IMG/VR virus record: IMGVR_UViG_3300032334_000128
Span: 1-25,724 of that record
Direction: 5' to 3' (one strand)
Length of the DNA: 25,724 nt
From: a virus
Both the position numbers and the translations under genes were made by a program. Below the pieces are notes generated by a model that saw only the letters and a list, made by a program, of their open reading frames with translations, searched no databases and was not told the DNA's origin. Of this stretch, positions 1 through 7,604 are shown one piece after another; position 1 is the first letter of the stretch, and every line of letters begins with the position of its first letter.

Positions 1-171
1 GAAAAAGTAAATTTCAAAGCAATACCAGGTGTTTTTGTTTTTTTTAATTCATATATTGGTCATGAATTTACAGTAGATCCGGGAATTGAACCATTTAGAT
101 TTATACACTTTAATATACAAGCTGTTCCAAAAGAATTAATAGATAACGATATAAAACATATTTCATCTTAG
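1..171 (+). CDS. C-terminal end of a probable 2OG-Fe(II) oxygenase (5' truncated)
   Basis: The open frame begins before the window at base 1 and ends at TAG 169-171, giving the last 56 residues. The segment PGVFVFFNSYIGHEF followed by RFIHFNIQAVP resembles the end of the double-stranded beta-helix of Fe(II)/2-oxoglutarate dioxygenases of the prolyl-4-hydroxylase-like type. There the second metal-binding His sits in a FPS-x-L-x-H strand, and a downstream Arg in an R-[IF]-x-x-x-FN strand binds the 2-oxoglutarate carboxylate. The candidate residues are His21 of the visible part and the Arg of RFIHFN. The HxD half of the metal triad would lie outside the window. Marine phages commonly carry such genes near structural genes; the substrate is unknown. 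The assignment rests on one short C-terminal pattern, so the function is moderately likely while the reading frame itself is secure. Confidence 0.5.
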   Translation, partial: EKVNFKAIPGVFVFFNSYIGHEFTVDPGIEPFRFIHFNIQAVPKELIDNDIKHISS

Positions 172-196
172 TTAAATATGGGGTATAAGAAACCCT

Positions 197-2110
197 ATGC
201 CTTTAAAAAAGATACCTATAAAAGCTGGATTTAATAAACAAGATACCGCAACTGCTGCAGAAGGTCAGTGGATTGATGGTGATTTTATTCGTTTTCGTTA
301 TGGATACCCTGAAAAAATAGGAGGTTGGCAACAATTACTTTCTCAAACATTAGCAGGAGTTGCAAGAGATCAACATACATGGACAGATTTGAAGGGCAAT
401 AAATATGCAGCAATAGGAACTAATAAAATACTAGCTATTTATTTTGAAGGTGCATTTTATGATATTACTCCACTTGGTACAGCTATAACTGGATGTACTT
501 ACACATCTACGACAGGATCAACTACAGTCACAATTAATAAGGCAGGTCATGGACTTGCAGTTGGTGATTATATTATATTTACAAGCGTTACAACACCAGG
601 ACCAACTACAACAAGTTATACATCAGCAAGTTTTACAACGAATACTTTTGAAGTCATATCAGTTCCAACTTCATCTACATTTAGAATTACAATGGCTACT
701 GCTGAAACAGGAACTGGAGTTACTGGTGGGGGATCTTTAGTTACAACTCCTTATGTATTCGTGGGCCCTGTTAATCAAACTTATGGTTATGGGTGGGGAA
801 CATCTACTTGGGGAACAGTTGGTTGGGGTGAAGCATCATCATCACCTACAGTTGTATTGTCACCAGCAAACTGGGCGTTTGATAACTTTGGACAAATATT
901 AGTTTCAACTATTAAAGATGGAAAAACATATTCATGGGATCCATCCGTAGGAGGTGCTTTAAGTACTAGAGCAACTGTAATAGCAAACGCTCCAACTAAA
1001 TCAATTTGTTCTATTGTGTCCGATAGAGATAGACATTTAATTTTACTTGGAACTGAAACAACTATTGGATCCCCATCAAGTCAAGATCCAATGTTTATAA
1101 GATTTTCAAACCAAGAAGATTATAACACTTGGGCACCCACTGCAACAAATAGTGCAGGTACCTTTAGACTTGACACAGGAAACTACATTGTAGGGGCTGT
1201 ACAAGGTAAAGATTATATATTTATTTTAACGGATCAAGCAGCTTATGTTATGCAATTTGTTGGTCCTCCATTTGTTTTTTCAATTAGACAGGTGGGTACA
1301 AACTGCGGATGTATTGGTCAACATTCAATAGTCTTTGCACAAGGTGCAATATTCTGGATGGGATTTGGTGGAGGATTCTTTGTATACGATGGTACTGTTA
1401 AACAATTGCCGTCATTAGTTGAAGATTATGTGTTTACAACAGGTGGGGATAATCCTGGTATAAATTATAATTCTTCAGATATTGTCTACGGATCTCATAA
1501 TAGTTTGTTTAATGAAGTAATTTGGTTTTATCCAACTGCAAATTCATCAGCAGTTAATGCATCTGTAGTTTACAACTTTGTTGAAAACACATGGACTACT
1601 ATGTCTTTAACTAGAACAACTTATTCAGATGCTCAGACGTATGATAAACCTTATGCTACTAAATGGATATCAACTGGTGTGCCTACATTTCCAACTATTA
1701 ATGGTGTAACAAATACGTATGGAGCATGTACATATTATGAACATGAGACAGGTGTTAATGAAGTAAGTTACGCTGGAGTTAAAACAGCTATTCCTGCATA
1801 TGTTGAATCTGGAGACTTTGACTTAGATATAGAAGGGGATGGTCAATTCTTAATGAAGATAAATAGATTTATACCAGACTTTAAAATACTTACAGGAAAT
1901 GCTAAAGTAACTTTATTATTAAGAGATTATCCATCTCAAACACAAAATAGTCAGATGCTTGGACCATATACTGTAACTTCATCTACAACTAAGATAGATA
2001 CTAGAGCAAGAAATAGATTAATGAGTATTAAAGTTGAAAATGATTCTGTAGATGAAAATTGGAGATATGGATTATTTAGAATAGATATTCAACCTGATGG
2101 AAGAAGATAA
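197..2110 (+). CDS. Large virion structural protein, probable head-tail/DNA-stabilisation (P22 gp10-like) protein
   Basis: This 637-residue protein begins with a Pro/Lys-rich stretch and then GQWIDGDFIRFRYG and YPEKIGGW. That N-terminal pattern is found in a widespread family of podovirus structural proteins related to the packaged-DNA stabilisation (head-closure) proteins. The body is rich in Gly, Thr, Ser and aromatic residues and looks all-beta, with a Thr/Ser-rich insertion at about residues 95-180. WDPSVGG, FFVYDGTVKQLPS and VYNFVENTWTT look like blades of a beta-propeller. There is no signal peptide or membrane segment. ATG 197 is preceded by GGGGT about 15 bases upstream, so the ribosome site is weak; no better start is visible in frame. 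The stop overlaps the next start by one base (TAATG), implying translational coupling. The structural role is well supported; the exact position in the particle is inferred. Confidence 0.65.
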   Translation: MPLKKIPIKAGFNKQDTATAAEGQWIDGDFIRFRYGYPEKIGGWQQLLSQTLAGVARDQHTWTDLKGNKYAAIGTNKILAIYFEGAFYDITPLGTAITGCTYTSTTGSTTVTINKAGHGLAVGDYIIFTSVTTPGPTTTSYTSASFTTNTFEVISVPTSSTFRITMATAETGTGVTGGGSLVTTPYVFVGPVNQTYGYGWGTSTWGTVGWGEASSSPTVVLSPANWAFDNFGQILVSTIKDGKTYSWDPSVGGALSTRATVIANAPTKSICSIVSDRDRHLILLGTETTIGSPSSQDPMFIRFSNQEDYNTWAPTATNSAGTFRLDTGNYIVGAVQGKDYIFILTDQAAYVMQFVGPPFVFSIRQVGTNCGCIGQHSIVFAQGAIFWMGFGGGFFVYDGTVKQLPSLVEDYVFTTGGDNPGINYNSSDIVYGSHNSLFNEVIWFYPTANSSAVNASVVYNFVENTWTTMSLTRTTYSDAQTYDKPYATKWISTGVPTFPTINGVTNTYGACTYYEHETGVNEVSYAGVKTAIPAYVESGDFDLDIEGDGQFLMKINRFIPDFKILTGNAKVTLLLRDYPSQTQNSQMLGPYTVTSSTTKIDTRARNRLMSIKVENDSVDENWRYGLFRIDIQPDGRR

Positions 2111-2286
2111 TGGCAAAAATTACAACATACATACCAGAACCAAGTCAAGAGTATTCACCGGATAATCAAAGACAAGTTCTACAAGCTTTAGAGACATTAA
2201 AAGATCAATTAAACTTTTCTTTCCAAGAAGACTTAAAACAAGATCTTCAAAGATTTACTTGGTTTAATATGAGGTTTGGCTGCTAA
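2110..2286 (+). CDS. Small 58-residue phage protein of unknown function
   Basis: This short gene starts at the ATG sharing its A with the previous stop and ends at TAA 2284-2286, again sharing a base with the next ATG. It therefore fills the gap exactly between two structural genes. The product starts MAKITTYIPEPSQEY and ends RFTWFNMRFGC. The middle is a charged, Gln/Leu-rich segment (about residues 20-50) likely to be helical, with no membrane segment. The one-base overlaps on both sides and the fit with the operon pattern are the main evidence that it is a real gene. Similar small proteins follow the RFRYG-type structural gene in related marine phages, so it may assist or join the same head-tail assembly; that is inference from position only. 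Confidence 0.7.
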   Translation: MAKITTYIPEPSQEYSPDNQRQVLQALETLKDQLNFSFQEDLKQDLQRFTWFNMRFGC

Positions 2287-3530
2287 TGAGTTGTGATAAT
2301 TTAAACTCAGGTCCAAGTAATCCAGCTTATGTTGCAATAGGTGGAACCAACACAGATGCATTCGGAAGATTAAGAGTATCCCAACCATATACATTATTTG
2401 ATTCTCAAAATAGATACGCAATAGATAATCAATTTGATACATCTACTGCATCTAGTGGATCTACTACTTATTTACCAAATGAATCATCTGTTAGAATGGA
2501 TGTAACAACTACATCTGGTTCTGAAGTTGTTAGACAAACATTTAGATCTTTTCCTTATCAACCAGGTAAGGGTTTATTAGTTCTTGCAACTTTTGTAATG
2601 AATGAAGCTAAAACAAATTTAAGACAACGTGTTGGTTATTTTGGAGTTCAAAATGGAGTATTTTTTCAATTAAATAATACAACTAAATCATTTATATTAA
2701 GAACTTATATTATTGGTTCTGTTGATGATACTACAAGAAAAGTAGATCAATCATCATGGAATGGAGATAAATTAGATGGAACAGGTGCAAGTGGTTTAAC
2801 TTTAGATTTAACTAAACCTCAAATCTTATGGATGGATTTTGAATGGTTAGGTGTTGGTAATGTTAGATGTGGTTTTATTATTAATGGACAATACATAGTT
2901 TGTCATACTTATCAAACTGCAAACGTTTATGGAACTTCTGTTTATATGACAACTGCAATATTACCTGTAAGATATGAAATAACAAATACTGCGGCAACGG
3001 GATCAGCTTCTTATTTAAAACAAATTTGTTCATCGGTAGTGTCTGAAGGTGGTTATGAACAAACATCTATTGAACATGTTGCAACGATGACAAGTGCAAC
3101 AGCTGGAAATTATTTAACAACAACTTATAAACCACTCGTTTCTATTAGACTTGCATCTGGTTCATTAGGTGCTGTTGTTATTCCTTATAATGTAAATATT
3201 TTACCAACAACTACAGACAATTATCAAATAGGTTTATTTAAAAATGGTACATTAACAGGTGCTTCTTATTCAGCTGTTGCATCAGATGCAAATGTAGAAT
3301 TTGATATTGCGGCTACTGCTATAACTGGAGGTACTTTAGTATATAGTGAATTTTTAACTTCTAAATCTGGAAGATCTGCTTTATCTGGAGCTAATGCTTC
3401 TTTTAATTTTGATTTACAATTAGGTGCTTCTCTTGCAGGAGCTAGTGATGTTTACTCACTTTGTGCTAGAACACTTACTAGTACAGGTGGTGGAATTGGA
3501 CTTTTAACTTTTTATGATTTAACACAATAA
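2286..3530 (+). CDS. Virion structural protein, probably tail or fibre associated
   Basis: This 414-residue protein carries the N-terminal pattern AFGRLRVSQPYTLFDSQNRY, which I recognise from structural proteins of many marine cyanophages and other marine phages. The sequence is dominated by Thr, Ser, Gly, Val and Tyr and looks like repeated beta-strands. Residues about 150-210 (KPQILWMDFEWLGVGNVRCGF and the following strand) resemble a jelly-roll or lectin-like fold. No catalytic motif, signal peptide or membrane span is seen. The start overlaps the previous stop by one base (TAATG), and the next gene begins one base after its stop. The family is known from virion proteomics of marine phages as structural, but whether it is a fibre, a decoration or a tail component is not resolved from sequence. 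Confidence 0.6.
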   Translation: MSCDNLNSGPSNPAYVAIGGTNTDAFGRLRVSQPYTLFDSQNRYAIDNQFDTSTASSGSTTYLPNESSVRMDVTTTSGSEVVRQTFRSFPYQPGKGLLVLATFVMNEAKTNLRQRVGYFGVQNGVFFQLNNTTKSFILRTYIIGSVDDTTRKVDQSSWNGDKLDGTGASGLTLDLTKPQILWMDFEWLGVGNVRCGFIINGQYIVCHTYQTANVYGTSVYMTTAILPVRYEITNTAATGSASYLKQICSSVVSEGGYEQTSIEHVATMTSATAGNYLTTTYKPLVSIRLASGSLGAVVIPYNVNILPTTTDNYQIGLFKNGTLTGASYSAVASDANVEFDIAATAITGGTLVYSEFLTSKSGRSALSGANASFNFDLQLGASLAGASDVYSLCARTLTSTGGGIGLLTFYDLTQ

Positions 3531-3531
3531 T

Positions 3532-3876
3532 ATGGCAAATATTTATAAAAACGCATTTTATGATCCTAGCACTACAGCTGCTGTGACAGTATATACATGT
3601 CCATCAAATGCTAATGCAATTATTCAAAATATACAGGTGACTAATGAATCTGGGAGTAAAGTATTAAAAGTATCCATTAATGACGATTCAGTATCTACAG
3701 TTTATCAGATAGCTTATGCTAGTATATCTGGTCCAACGATTTGTAATCTAGCAAAGGGGCCAATTGTATTAGAAGAAACCGATACCATAAGACTTGAAAG
3801 TTCTGTTACATCTGGTATAAGTGCAACACTAGCAATATTAGAAATAAATAGAGACGATCAAAACGGACAGAATTAA
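3532..3876 (+). CDS. Small beta-rich structural protein
   Basis: This 114-residue product (MANIYKNAFYDPSTTAAVT...) begins one base after the preceding structural gene. It contains alternating hydrophobic strands (AIIQNIQVTN, KVLKVSIND, TIRLESS, ATLAILEI) typical of a small beta-sandwich. The motif pattern 'VYTCPSNANAIIQNIQVTN...' resembles phage decoration or tail-associated proteins in which a strand of type A-x-V-x-N is followed by a hydrophobic core. No enzyme motifs are present. Its place directly downstream of the AFGRLRVSQPYTLFD protein suggests a partner in the same tail or fibre assembly. The C-terminus DDQNGQN is polar. The gene is secure; the role is inferred from fold-like pattern and neighbours. 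Confidence 0.55.
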   Translation: MANIYKNAFYDPSTTAAVTVYTCPSNANAIIQNIQVTNESGSKVLKVSINDDSVSTVYQIAYASISGPTICNLAKGPIVLEETDTIRLESSVTSGISATLAILEINRDDQNGQN

Positions 3877-3877
3877 T

Positions 3878-4012
3878 ATGTTTTATTTTTGGCATACAGC
3901 AATAGTAATATTATTCTTAGCATTCTCATTTTTTATGGGTTATAGAATGGGAAAGAAAAATGTTAATAAGACAGAAGAAGTTAAAAGAAAATGTCCAATG
4001 GGATTTAATTAA
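3878..4012 (+). CDS. 44-residue single-span membrane protein
   Basis: A short open frame starts at ATG one base after the previous stop and ends at TAA 4010-4012. The product has an N-terminal hydrophobic segment (residues 4-21: FWHTAIVILFLAFSFFMG) followed by a strongly basic tail (YRMGKKNVNKTEEVKRK) and a short CPMGFN end. The charge distribution predicts one membrane helix with the C-terminus in the cytoplasm. It sits in the late region between virion genes, so it could be a virion-associated membrane peptide or a small lysis-related protein such as a pinholin-like or spanin-like element; nothing in the sequence decides. The tight spacing to both neighbours is the best evidence that it is real. 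Confidence 0.65.
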   Translation: MFYFWHTAIVILFLAFSFFMGYRMGKKNVNKTEEVKRKCPMGFN

Positions 4013-4015
4013 AAT

Positions 4016-4210
4016 ATGGATAAGAAAGAATATCATATAGAGACAGAAACTGTTACAGTAATAAAGAATAAAAAAACAGGATACATCTATAAAGACGAAG
4101 AAGAACTTAAAGCTGCAAACGTTGATAATAATGATATCAGTCGTGATGTTGTAGTTAAAGTTACTAATAAAGGATTAGAAGTATTTAAGAAATTTATGAG
4201 TGAAAAATGA
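4016..4210 (+). CDS. Small charged protein of unknown function
   Basis: This 64-residue protein (MDKKEYHIETETVTVIKNKK...) is acidic and basic by turns, with a beta-like N-terminal half (EYHIETETVTVIKN and GYIYKDEEEL) and a C-terminal Lys-rich helix (LEVFKKFMSEK). It lacks a signal peptide or membrane span. It starts four bases after the 44-residue membrane protein gene, and its stop TGA overlaps the start of the glycosyltransferase gene as ATGA, so the two are probably translated together. I do not recognise a family. Its coupling suggests a role linked to the glycosyltransferases, but this is inference from spacing alone. Confidence 0.6.
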   Translation: MDKKEYHIETETVTVIKNKKTGYIYKDEEELKAANVDNNDISRDVVVKVTNKGLEVFKKFMSEK

Positions 4211-5139
4211 AACCTAGAGGTGGTACAGAATTACAATTTGAGTTTTTAGAAAAACATGTAAATAAAGATTTGCTTGATCAAGTGCAAATATGTACATCCG
4301 TTCCTGGTAAAGTTCCATTAGATCCAAATAAAGTAAATATACTTTGGCAAAAGAATTCATATGATCAACCAAATTTAGCACCTTGGTTTCAAGATAAATC
4401 TAATCATAATAAATACGATTGGTATGTATTTAACTCACATTGGAATTATGAAAAGTTCAGAATGTATTTTGATATACCAACTGAAAAATGTATTGTTATA
4501 AAAAATGGTGTAGTACCAATAGTTCCAAGGACCAGACATGTAAAAGGTGATCCTATTAAACTTATATTTCATCCAACTCCATGGAGAGGTTTAAATGTCA
4601 TTCTAGCTGCAATGCAACTTGTTAAGAATCCTCTCATTAGTTTAGATGTTTATTCATCAACTGAAGTATATGGAGATGCCTTTAAACAAGCTAATGATGA
4701 TGCATATAAAGATTTATATGAACAAGCTAGATCTTTACCTAATGTAAATTACATTGGTTACAAACCTCATGAATATATAAGAGAGAATTTAAATAAATAT
4801 CATATCTTTGCTTTTCCAAGTATCTGGGAAGAAACATTTTGTATATCAGCATTAGAGGCAATGGCAGCAGGTCTTTATTGTATTACAACTGATTATGGTG
4901 CTTTGTATGAAACAGGTGCAGAATTTATTACATATGTTCCATACGAGAAATCATTTACAAGTTTAGCGAATAAGTTTGCATTTGCAATTGAGCATGCAGC
5001 AGGGACCTTGGATCACCCATCAATCAGACAGCATTTAGATATGCAAATAGATTACACAAATAGATTTTATAACTGGAATAAGATTGGTTATGCATGGACT
5101 AAATTCTTGGAAGGAGCAATTAATGCAAGACGCAAGTAG
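4207..5139 (+). CDS. Glycosyltransferase, family 4-like (GT-B fold)
   Basis: The 310-residue protein shows the hallmarks of GT4 retaining glycosyltransferases. GGTE (residues 5-8) is the N-terminal donor-loop motif. VFNSHW is followed by IKNGV in the linker to the second domain, and HPTPWRGL matches the usual S-x-x-x-x-KG-strand region. The E-x7-E signature is WEETFCISALEAMAAG with Glu209 and Glu217. It is short for the family (350-400 is usual) because the first beta-strand normally preceding GGTE is missing; an in-frame stop at 4201-4203 shows this is the true start rather than a mis-annotated one. It would transfer a sugar from a nucleotide-sugar to an unknown acceptor: DNA, virion protein or host surface glycan are all possible. 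The start overlaps the previous stop (ATGA) and the end overlaps the second glycosyltransferase by 17 bases. Confidence 0.8.
   Translation: MKPRGGTELQFEFLEKHVNKDLLDQVQICTSVPGKVPLDPNKVNILWQKNSYDQPNLAPWFQDKSNHNKYDWYVFNSHWNYEKFRMYFDIPTEKCIVIKNGVVPIVPRTRHVKGDPIKLIFHPTPWRGLNVILAAMQLVKNPLISLDVYSSTEVYGDAFKQANDDAYKDLYEQARSLPNVNYIGYKPHEYIRENLNKYHIFAFPSIWEETFCISALEAMAAGLYCITTDYGALYETGAEFITYVPYEKSFTSLANKFAFAIEHAAGTLDHPSIRQHLDMQIDYTNRFYNWNKIGYAWTKFLEGAINARRK
5111..5116 (+). promoter_or_regulatory. Ribosome binding site deciding the start of the second glycosyltransferase
   Basis: AAGGAG lies six bases before ATG 5123 and inside the end of the upstream glycosyltransferase gene. It favours 5123 over an in-frame ATG 39 bases earlier, at 5084, which has no comparable site. 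Confidence 0.65.
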
Positions 5140-5995
5140 ACCTATATGGTTTAAGAAAGAAGAAATTAAAACAGAAATTATACAGACACAACAAACAGAT
5201 AGTTTTGATTTTAAAAATATAACTTTATTGGTTGCAACTCCAGTCCATTCTGAAGTATCTATTCATTACGCTGAATCATTATTAACATTACAAGGAATGG
5301 GTCATTCTTTAGGACTTACAATAGATTTTTTATTATTAAAATCATCTTTAGTGACACAAGGTAGAAACTTATGTGTAGCTAACTTTTTAAATAAAAAAGA
5401 ATATACACATATGTTGTTTATAGATTCTGATATATCTTTTGATCCATCTTCTGTAGTTAAATTATTAAAATGTAATAAAGATGTTGTTTCAATTCCATAT
5501 CCAATGAAAACTATAAATTGGAATAAGTTACATGGTAGAATTAAAGATGATAAAAATATTAGTATAGAAGACTTATCTAGATCTGGTTTTACATATCCAA
5601 TAAAAGTAGAGGATCAACAAAGCATAACTGTTAGTAAAGGTGTTATGGAAGTAACTCATGCTCCAACTGGATTTATGCTTATTAAAAAAGAAGCTATTTT
5701 AAAGATGATTGAAAAATATCCTAATCTTAAAATTAAACAACCTACAATAATTAATGGTGAAACAAAAGATACTGAGAATCTATGGAATTTCTTTGATACT
5801 TGGTTTGATCAAGAAACAAATAAATACTATGGAGAAGACTTTGCATTCTGTCAAAAATTCAGAGATATTGGTGGAAAATGCTATTGTTACGTTGATGATT
5901 TTATTACTCATGTTGGAGAATATTCTTATGAAGGTAAGTTTATTGATGAATTAATAAATACAAGAAAGATTGACGATTCCAATAAAATCAAGTAA
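5123..5995 (+). CDS. Glycosyltransferase, family 2-like (GT-A fold)
   Basis: From ATG 5123 the product has 290 residues. ITLLVATPVH near residue 33 is the first Rossmann strand. MLFIDSDISF holds the DxD-type metal and donor-binding motif (Asp101, Asp103) and is followed by the DVVSIPYPMK strand. APTGFMLIKK and the later YYGEDFAFCQKFRDIGGKCY provide the usual acceptor-site Asp/Glu (ED) and the loop before a conserved VDDFITHVGEYSYEG His-containing end. This combination matches GT2-like proteins found in many large and marine phages. The enzyme would act in the cytoplasm on nucleotide-sugars; the acceptor is unknown. It overlaps the GT4-like gene by 17 bases, so the two are probably made together and may act in sequence on one glycan. 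The 52 bases after it hold a possible leader ORF. Confidence 0.75.
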   Translation: MQDASRPIWFKKEEIKTEIIQTQQTDSFDFKNITLLVATPVHSEVSIHYAESLLTLQGMGHSLGLTIDFLLLKSSLVTQGRNLCVANFLNKKEYTHMLFIDSDISFDPSSVVKLLKCNKDVVSIPYPMKTINWNKLHGRIKDDKNISIEDLSRSGFTYPIKVEDQQSITVSKGVMEVTHAPTGFMLIKKEAILKMIEKYPNLKIKQPTIINGETKDTENLWNFFDTWFDQETNKYYGEDFAFCQKFRDIGGKCYCYVDDFITHVGEYSYEGKFIDELINTRKIDDSNKIK

Positions 5996-6018
5996 AGTCT
6001 ACTGTTTTCAGGATATTT

Positions 6019-6051
6019 ATGCCTGCCTTATTAACGATTATTAATTTATGA
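6019..6051 (+). CDS. Possible 10-codon leader ORF coupled to the next gene
   Basis: An ATG preceded by CAGGA (spacing about six bases) opens a frame encoding MPALLTIINL. Its TGA overlaps the ATG of the following structural gene as ATGA. The following gene itself has almost no ribosome binding site (ATTATTAATTT before its ATG), so translation of the short frame could deliver ribosomes to it. There is no protein family to support it; the overlap and the good ribosome site could be chance in an AT-rich spacer. Confidence 0.3.
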   Translation: MPALLTIINL

Positions 6052-7604
6052 CAATAGCGCGAGCACAAATGAATAGACAATTATACGGGATAGGAAATCT
6101 AGTAGATCGTGAAAAATATGGTCTAGGTAGTAAGCTTAAAAAATTTGTAAGAAATATTATACCAAATGAAGTAGCCTCTATTGCTTCAGCAGCAGCTCCA
6201 TTTGTTGCTCCATTCAATCCATTGCTTGCAGCTGGAATGTCAGGACTTGGAAACTTTGATAGAACAGGAAGTATTGGTGGTAGTTTAAAATCAGCTGCTC
6301 TAACATATGGTGGTGGACAGATTGCAAGAGGAATAGGTGGAGCAGGTTTTCAAACTGGAATAAATCCATTTGATGCAGCATCATTAGGACAAAGTGCTTC
6401 TAGTTTTATAGGTGTTCCTTATTCAAGTCCACTTGGAACTACAACAGGATTACAATTAGGACAATACACTGATGCAGGTAGATCAGCGGTGAATCAAATG
6501 GAACCATTTGGTGGTTCAGCTACAACTGGAACATTCAGCAAGGCTCCTGGAACTTTAGATCAATTAAAGACAATTTTTGATCCAACATCTGGAGTTGATT
6601 TTGGAACAAGAGCTAAAACTGCAATGGATTTAACAGGAAGTGCTATTAAAGCTATGTATACTGATGCTAATGGTAATGTAGATAAAAGAGCAGTTATTGC
6701 AACTCTATCGGCTATACCCAGTTATTTAGATGCTAAGAAAAAAGCAGAACAAGTTGGATTATCTGCCAACGAATTTAATGAACAAATTTATAATGAACAA
6801 AAGGCAATGTATCAAACGGCATATCAATCAAGACTTCCTATGGAATCTTTTGGTATAAGAACAACTGCTCAAGCTGGTGGTATAATGAATGGACTTCAAC
6901 AACAACAGCAAGAACCTATATTCCCAAGATTAGAAACATTGAGTGAAAATTTAGGTCAAGCTGAACAAACACTTGGTCAACCAAGTAATCAGTCTAGTAA
7001 TTCACCAATGACATCTTTAATGATGGGTCCACAAGGATTTGCAGAAGGTGGTCTTTTAAGTATTAAACTTACACCAAGAGAAGGTTACTTACTTGGAAAT
7101 CTAGTTTCTGGTTCTGGAGTAGTTGATGCAGTTAGTGGTCCCGCTTCTGGTCAAAATATTAATATCGGTGGGGGTGGTGGACTTGGTGGAATGATAGCTA
7201 AATTAATACAACAGAATCCTCAAATGTTTAAACCACAAGGTGCAAGTAATTTAACATATTCAATATCTGATTTTATAGATATTGATCCAAAAGATGGAAT
7301 TGATGATCGAACACAAAAAGCAAATGGTGGTAGAATGGATTATGCTATGGGTAGTGAAATACCAACGAGACAAAATCAAGGTGGTATAACAGAATTAGAC
7401 TTAAGAGCAAAAGGTGGATATATACCAGTTGGAATTAAAGAAAAAGCAGACGATGTTCCTGCTATGTTAAGTAAGAATGAGTTTGTATTTACAGCTGATG
7501 CCGTAAGAGGTGCAGGTAATGGAAGTATTAACAAAGGTGCTCAAAAGATGTATAAGTTAATGAAGTCTTTAGAGAAAAAAGTTAAAAAAACTAAGGTAAC
7601 ATAA
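6048..7604 (+). CDS. Internal virion or tail-associated structural protein with Gly-rich repeats
   Basis: The 518-residue product begins MTIARAQMNRQLYG, a start shared by a family of marine phage virion proteins. Residues about 40-100 are Ala/Gly-rich and hydrophobic (VASIASAAAPFVAPFNPLL...), suggesting membrane-active or internal core character. Gln-rich stretches occur near 285 (QQQQQEP). The C-terminal part has FAEGG, KANGGRMDYAMG (from Lys424) and then GGYIPVGIKEKADDVPAML followed by SKNEFVFTADAVRGAG, a strongly conserved domain in pelagiphage-like proteins. The end is very basic (KKVKKTKVT). The gene precedes two further low-complexity virion-like genes and the giant protein, the usual place of podovirus ejection proteins. 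An internal-core or ejection role is inferred; no enzyme motif is visible. Confidence 0.6.
   Translation: MTIARAQMNRQLYGIGNLVDREKYGLGSKLKKFVRNIIPNEVASIASAAAPFVAPFNPLLAAGMSGLGNFDRTGSIGGSLKSAALTYGGGQIARGIGGAGFQTGINPFDAASLGQSASSFIGVPYSSPLGTTTGLQLGQYTDAGRSAVNQMEPFGGSATTGTFSKAPGTLDQLKTIFDPTSGVDFGTRAKTAMDLTGSAIKAMYTDANGNVDKRAVIATLSAIPSYLDAKKKAEQVGLSANEFNEQIYNEQKAMYQTAYQSRLPMESFGIRTTAQAGGIMNGLQQQQQEPIFPRLETLSENLGQAEQTLGQPSNQSSNSPMTSLMMGPQGFAEGGLLSIKLTPREGYLLGNLVSGSGVVDAVSGPASGQNINIGGGGGLGGMIAKLIQQNPQMFKPQGASNLTYSISDFIDIDPKDGIDDRTQKANGGRMDYAMGSEIPTRQNQGGITELDLRAKGGYIPVGIKEKADDVPAMLSKNEFVFTADAVRGAGNGSINKGAQKMYKLMKSLEKKVKKTKVT

Noticed and set aside
178-234. Short ORF from ATG 178 overlapping the start of the first structural gene
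   Set aside because: It is out of frame with the real gene, lacks a convincing ribosome site and encodes only 18 residues read from the same DNA.
5084-5122. Longer start for the second glycosyltransferase at ATG 5084
   Set aside because: No ribosome site there; AAGGAG six bases before ATG 5123 marks the start, and the extra residues come from the overlapping GT4 gene in another frame.
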